Assembly: GCA_035651635.1 (NCBI GenBank)
Contig: DASRFK010000085.1
Coordinates: 62,001-126,000 of the forward strand
DNA length: 64,000 nucleotides
Reading direction: 5' to 3'
Source: JANXQE01 sp035651635
GTDB taxonomy: Bacteria; Verrucomicrobiota; Verrucomicrobiia; Limisphaerales; UBA8199
In this document: positions 61,068 to 64,000 of the stretch, piece after piece
Layout: each line of letters starts with the position of its first letter
Position numbering within the stretch: position 1 is the first letter of the stretch
Made by a program: the position numbers and the translations under genes
Notes under the pieces: model-generated
Told to the model about the DNA's origin: nothing
Seen by the model: the letters and a program-made list of their open reading frames with translations, nothing else
Database searches by the model: none

Positions 61068-61883
61068 TTAAGCCGCCGGATGCCAACCCGCATCCGCCCA
61101 GAGCGACCCGCTAACGGCCGCGTTGCCGATCATAAAGCAGATCGCATCGGCGATCTCTTCGGGCTGAATCAACCGGCGGAGTTGTGTTCTGGGAATGATA
61201 TGTTGTTCAATGAATTCATTTCCCAGCGCGCGTACCATTGGGGTATCGGTATATCCCGGGTGGATGACGGCGCAACGGACCCCATGGAAGACTGCTTCCA
61301 TCATTAAAGTCGCCGCCGCCCCTTCCAGTCCAGCTTTGGTTGCGGCATAGGCAATCTGGCCCTTGTTTCCGAGCGATGACACTGATCCGATGAACACAAC
61401 CATCCCCTGCAGTTGCTCTGTGGGCTCCCAACGTTTGAGACCCTCCTGCGCGCGGCTTTCTGCAATCCCCGCGACCATTTCCAGCGCCCAATAGACCGGG
61501 GCTACCAGGTTAACTTCAAGAACCTGCCGGAACGTTTCAATCGGATACACGGTCACGCGATTGGTTTGCTTATCCAGTTTCACGGCCAGGCCATCCCGAG
61601 TAATCCCCGCAGCCGGGACGCAAATGTTGACCGTTCCACACTTCTCGGCCATCTCCTTGTAAACTTTGCGGCGAAAGGCGTTGTCGCTTACGTCGCCGCT
61701 GTAGCCGAACGCGGCAGCGTCCCCGGCTAGTTCGTTCACCTCCTTGGCCACCTCATGGACCGACTCGCTATGATCGACCAGGGCCATGCCTCCGGCCTTC
61801 CGTTTCGCCAACTCCATCGCCAATGCCCGACCGATGCCTCCTGCTGCGCCCGTGATTACCGCCACTGCGTCTTTAATGTTCAT
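61068..61883 (-). CDS. Short-chain dehydrogenase, acetoacetyl-CoA reductase-like
   Basis: This 271-residue SDR is read from ATG 61883, which has AGAGGA upstream; the 28 codons upstream in the same frame are unlikely to be coding. It has the cofactor motif VITGAAGGIGRALAMELAKR, the acidic residue region MALVDHS, a catalytic Ser in FIGSVSSLGNKGQIAYAATK (Tyr and Lys in YAATK), and HPGYTDTPM after it. The context, divergent from PhaR and near phasin and thiolase genes, suggests reduction of acetoacetyl-CoA to 3-hydroxybutyryl-CoA for PHA synthesis (PhaB-like). The acidic residue after the second strand would suggest NAD(H) rather than NADPH. Other alcohol substrates are possible. Confidence 0.8.
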   Translation of the reverse strand: MNIKDAVAVITGAAGGIGRALAMELAKRKAGGMALVDHSESVHEVAKEVNELAGDAAAFGYSGDVSDNAFRRKVYKEMAEKCGTVNICVPAAGITRDGLAVKLDKQTNRVTVYPIETFRQVLEVNLVAPVYWALEMVAGIAESRAQEGLKRWEPTEQLQGMVVFIGSVSSLGNKGQIAYAATKAGLEGAAATLMMEAVFHGVRCAVIHPGYTDTPMVRALGNEFIEQHIIPRTQLRRLIQPEEIADAICFMIGNAAVSGSLWADAGWHPAA

Positions 61884-62003
61884 TCGTTGTCCTCTTGGTG
61901 GAAAAGTTAATGGCTCTAGCGTTTTGAAGATCTCGTTCGTGAACAACTCAACGCCAATGATTTTCAAAGCTTACCCTCGGTTTTGCTTGCAGTCCAGAAA
62001 AAA

Positions 62004-62017
62004 TTGTGCAAACGCAA
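62004..62017. promoter_or_regulatory. Possible secondary PhaR site between SDR gene and phaR
   Basis: TTGTGCAAACGCAA shares the TGC-N4-GCA core (TGCAAACGCA) with the strong palindrome at 62954-62981 but has imperfect arms. It lies about 120 bp before the SDR start and 180 bp before phaR in the divergent spacer, a sensible place for autoregulation. Confidence 0.4.
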
Positions 62018-62195
62018 TAACGCCGTTGTCGCATCTCTCATGTATTGAACGTACCTGGGCTGGCGGACCTTCGCTCTTTCTAACTCAGCCGATCTTGTCC
62101 TTTTACCCCTCCAAAGGCTCCGTCGGTCGGGCCGTGCGCGCACTGTTCGTGAGTTTTCTACTTGATTTATGCCAACGCACAATCCAGGGTTGAGA

Positions 62196-62807
62196 ATGGC
62201 TGACGATACTGAGTCCGGGGTCAAGCGGCTGGAGGTTAAGAAATATCCCAACCGCAGATATTACGACGCCACGCACAGCCGCCACTTCACCCTGGAGGAA
62301 ATCCGTTCGCTGATCCAACAGGGCTACGACCTCCGCGTTATCGATGCGAAAACCTCGGCCGACATTACCGCGCAGGTTTTGACGCAAATCATTCTTGAAT
62401 TCGACACACCCAAGCTCGACTCCCTGCCCGTGCCTCTCCTCCTGCGGCTCATCCGCATGAATGATCAACTGATCAAAGATTTCATCGAGAAGTATTTTAA
62501 CCAGGCCCTGAAATCATTTTTTGATTATCAGCAGCATCTCGAAGAGCAACTCCGGCGAACGCACGGCTTACCCCCTGCCTTTGCCTCTGTTTCAGCCTGG
62601 ACCAGAGCTATGCTCGCACCGTTTGCTTCCGCCTTCACGCCTCAAAACTCTGACAACCCGCCGGGCTCACAGGAAACCGAGGCGTCCGGTGGTCAAAAGC
62701 AGGGCCAGGAGCTGAACGCACAGATCCGAGATCTTCAACAGCAGGTCGCCGAGTTGAAGCGCGCCCACTCCAAGCGCCGGGCCCGGACCAGACGCCGGAA
62801 AGGTTAG
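62196..62807 (+). CDS. phaR: PHA synthesis regulator PhaR
   Basis: This 203-residue repressor is read from ATG 62196; ATG 62169 is nine codons upstream. The N-terminal PHB_acc_N DNA-binding domain has VKKYPNRRYYDATHSRHFTL followed by EEIRSLIQQGYDLRVIDAKT. A PHB_acc-like region (about 95-130; LIKDFIEKYFNQALKSFFDY) follows. The C-terminus is a Gln/Arg-rich coiled coil and a basic tail (KRRARTRRRKG). PhaR proteins bind PHA granules and DNA upstream of phasin genes, repressing phasin until polymer titrates them away. It is divergent from the SDR gene and upstream of the phasin gene. Confidence 0.92.
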   Translation: MADDTESGVKRLEVKKYPNRRYYDATHSRHFTLEEIRSLIQQGYDLRVIDAKTSADITAQVLTQIILEFDTPKLDSLPVPLLLRLIRMNDQLIKDFIEKYFNQALKSFFDYQQHLEEQLRRTHGLPPAFASVSAWTRAMLAPFASAFTPQNSDNPPGSQETEASGGQKQGQELNAQIRDLQQQVAELKRAHSKRRARTRRRKG

Positions 62808-62953
62808 CGACCGGCGGATTAAAGGGTCCTTTCACCTCGGCCCCGTTGGAAAACTCTCCGTCCATTCCGACGCTTTTCTTTCCGACAACCCCCGCCTCAG
62901 CCGCCGGGTACATCAGCAACCGCTTGCGCGGGAGGTTCTTAATTGCGTTTCAA

Positions 62954-62981
62954 AAAAACTTGTGCAAATGCACAAGTTTTT
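62954..62981. promoter_or_regulatory. Candidate PhaR operator upstream of phasin
   Basis: A perfect palindrome has 13-bp arms, AAAAACTTGTGCA (62954-62966) and its complement (62969-62981), around a two-base centre. The core TGCAAATGCA is of TGC-N4-GCA form. It ends one base before the phasin -35 box, ideal for repression. PhaR is encoded 147 bp upstream. Binding is inferred from position and symmetry. Confidence 0.7.
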
Positions 62982-62982
62982 G

Positions 62983-63011
62983 TTGACTTCTTCGGCGGTT
63001 TGCGGTCTACT
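62983..63011 (+). promoter_or_regulatory. Probable phasin promoter
   Basis: TTGACT (62983-62988), a 17-bp spacer and TCTACT (63006-63011, 4 of 6 matches to TATAAT) fit a sigma-70 promoter about 40 bp before the first phasin ATG. The candidate operator abuts the -35 box. Confidence 0.55.
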
Positions 63012-63049
63012 GAGTCTTGGAATCGGCAGGGTCTGAATGAAGGAACTAT

Positions 63050-63742
63050 ATGAGTGCGACCAAGAGAGCAACAACTACCAAAGCGCCAAGCGCCATTGCC
63101 ACTGCGCAGGTTGTGCAACTGCACACTAAGACCGGCGAGCCGCCGACGCACCGAAATCCGGCTGGAGAAACCGTTCCTGCGAGCTCGGATACGTTAGCAT
63201 CGCTTCCCTTTGTTGAGAGCAAACGCGATGTGTCAGTCAACTTGAACAAACCAAGCAAGGAAAGGATAGGAGTTATGGCAGATAAAACAAAAGCGCCTGG
63301 ATCGGAAATTTTCGATCAGGCTTTGAAAAACTATGAACAAACGCTTCGGACCGGACTACAACTGCAGGAAGAAGCGGGCCGTTGGTGGACGAATCTGGTA
63401 AATCAGGCCACTTCGACGCACGACTGGCAGAAGAAAGTCACCGGTCTGGCCGACGAACTGATCGCCCCGTCGCAAAAGAGGATGCAGGAATACCTGGGAT
63501 TTCTCGAGCAAAGCAATCAAGCCAATGTTGAGCTCCTGAAAAAGGCCCTCGAAGCTGCGCAAAGCAGCGCGCCGTCAGAATCGCAGGCGAAGTGGGTTGA
63601 TTTCTGGGAAGCTTCGCTCAAATCGTTACAAAGCAACGCTCAGGCAGTGACTCAGATCAACACCAAGATGATGGAGTCGTGGGTTGCTTTCGTCAAAAAA
63701 AACACTGCGGAGTTCGCTGAGCCGGCTGTTTTCAAGGCCTAA
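63050..63742 (+). CDS. Phasin-family PHA granule protein (two possible starts)
   Basis: The 230-residue reading from ATG 63050 has AAGGA upstream. Residues about 76-230 are a helical amphipathic phasin-like domain (SEIFDQALKNYEQTLRTGLQ; LADELIAPSQKRMQEYLGFL; VTQINTKMMESWVAFVKKNT). The first 75 residues are a Thr/Ala/Lys-rich, disordered-looking extension. A second ATG (63275, MADKTKAPG) has a stronger Shine-Dalgarno site (AGGATAGGAG, about 3-12 nt upstream) and matches the usual phasin start, so a 155-residue short form may be the main product. Phasins coat PHA granules. The gene follows the candidate PhaR operator and precedes the thiolase by 40 bp. Confidence 0.8.
   Translation: MSATKRATTTKAPSAIATAQVVQLHTKTGEPPTHRNPAGETVPASSDTLASLPFVESKRDVSVNLNKPSKERIGVMADKTKAPGSEIFDQALKNYEQTLRTGLQLQEEAGRWWTNLVNQATSTHDWQKKVTGLADELIAPSQKRMQEYLGFLEQSNQANVELLKKALEAAQSSAPSESQAKWVDFWEASLKSLQSNAQAVTQINTKMMESWVAFVKKNTAEFAEPAVFKA
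63263..63272 (+). promoter_or_regulatory. Internal ribosome binding site for the short phasin form
   Basis: AGGATAGGAG lies directly before TT-ATG at 63275, inside the longer phasin reading frame. It is stronger than the site in front of the upstream ATG and decides in favour of a second, or the main, start. Confidence 0.6.
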
Positions 63743-63782
63743 CCCAAACTGCCTGGAAGAAGGTCTTCCGAAAGGACGAACT

Positions 63783-64000
63783 ATGATGCAGGAAGTCTAT
63801 CTGACCGGAGCCGTGCGGACCGCCATCGGTGGGTTCTGCGGCGTTTTCGAGTCCATGCCCGCCCCGGCGTTGGGGAGCGCTGCGGTCAGATCGGCTTTGG
63901 CGCGCTCCGAGGTGCCCGTTGACCAGGTTGACGAAGTGATCCTCGGCAACGTGATCAGTGCGGGCTTAGGTCAAAACGTCGCGCGCCAGGCCGCTATCGG
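63783..64000 (+). CDS. phaA: Acetyl-CoA acetyltransferase (thiolase), 5' part
   Basis: Thiolase condenses two acetyl-CoA to acetoacetyl-CoA, the first step of PHA synthesis, in the cytosol. About 72 codons are visible, cut by the window end. They read MQEVYLTGAVRTAIGGFCGV then VPVDQVDEVILGNVISAGLG with QNVARQAAI, the family's N-terminal domain leading up to the active-site Cys region, which lies outside. AAGGA precedes the paired ATG-ATG start (63783 or 63786). It follows phasin by 40 bp, so co-transcription is likely, and a PHA synthase gene may follow beyond the window. The symbol is given from context; degradative thiolases look the same. Confidence 0.88.
   Translation, partial: MMQEVYLTGAVRTAIGGFCGVFESMPAPALGSAAVRSALARSEVPVDQVDEVILGNVISAGLGQNVARQAAI

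Overview
The window looks like chromosomal DNA of a Verrucomicrobiota bacterium, probably Pedosphaerales/Limisphaerales-like. This is an inference. It rests on co-occurring families that are typical of Verrucomicrobia and Planctomycetes: a DUF1549/DUF1553 - DUF1501 - pre-peptidase-domain operon, a WD40-fused Ser/Thr kinase beside an ECF sigma factor and a HAF-repeat protein, RCC1/Ig exported proteins, DUF1080/HEAT and Gfo/Idh exported proteins, and many exported glycosidase-like proteins. No rRNA is present. There is one tRNA gene, for initiator methionine.

Region 1 (1-9.7 kb, all minus strand) is a compact proteostasis and oxidative-stress operon. In transcription order it encodes a membrane-anchored ClpP-class serine protease, a peroxiredoxin, a cytosolic DsbA-like thiol oxidoreductase, DnaK, ClpB, glucose-6-phosphate dehydrogenase, a hibernation factor (S30AE) fused to sigma-70-like domains, and GrpE (cut by the window edge). 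Several joints are ATGA overlaps. Region 2 (10-13.1 kb, plus strand) holds a FixJ-type response regulator, a sigma-54 activator without a receiver domain, and HdeD. With region 1 it forms a two-sided stress island that resembles, but is not the same as, the transmissible heat-resistance loci of Proteobacteria.

Region 3 (13.2-21.6 kb) has a long inverted-repeat element, initiator tRNA with its own promoter and terminator, an excisionase-like gene, the WD40-kinase/HAF/ECF-sigma group, and a toxin-antitoxin pair with a frameshifted toxin beside copies of a small palindromic repeat family. Region 4 (21.8-41.5 kb) is an exported-protein and carbohydrate region: an FGE-sulfatase-domain protein, an apiosidase-like DUF4038 protein, HEAT-DUF1080, a Tat-exported Gfo/Idh oxidoreductase, a two-domain thioredoxin protein, a large GH5-like glycosidase and a PHB-depolymerase-like esterase. 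Region 5 (41.9-47.6 kb) has a CHASE hybrid histidine kinase, small conserved proteins and a 14-TM drug exporter. Region 6 (47.9-55.7 kb) has the PPC/DUF1501/DUF1549 operon and an ABC exporter. Region 7 (56.2-60.5 kb) has an RCC1-Ig protein and small or decayed genes.

Region 8 (60.6-64 kb) is a polyhydroxyalkanoate (PHA) locus: an acetoacetyl-CoA-reductase-like SDR, the regulator PhaR, a phasin, and the start of an acetyl-CoA acetyltransferase. A perfect 13-bp-arm palindrome of TGC-N4-GCA type lies directly upstream of the phasin promoter and is a strong candidate PhaR operator.

A recurring feature is gene decay by single lesions or truncation: a toxin, a CBM48-like protein, a cupin, a LOR/YxjI protein, a serine recombinase and a zinc-ribbon protein. 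Either the accessory DNA is decaying or the assembly contains errors; read-level data would separate the two. The most novel-looking protein is the S30AE-sigma fusion embedded between zwf and grpE.
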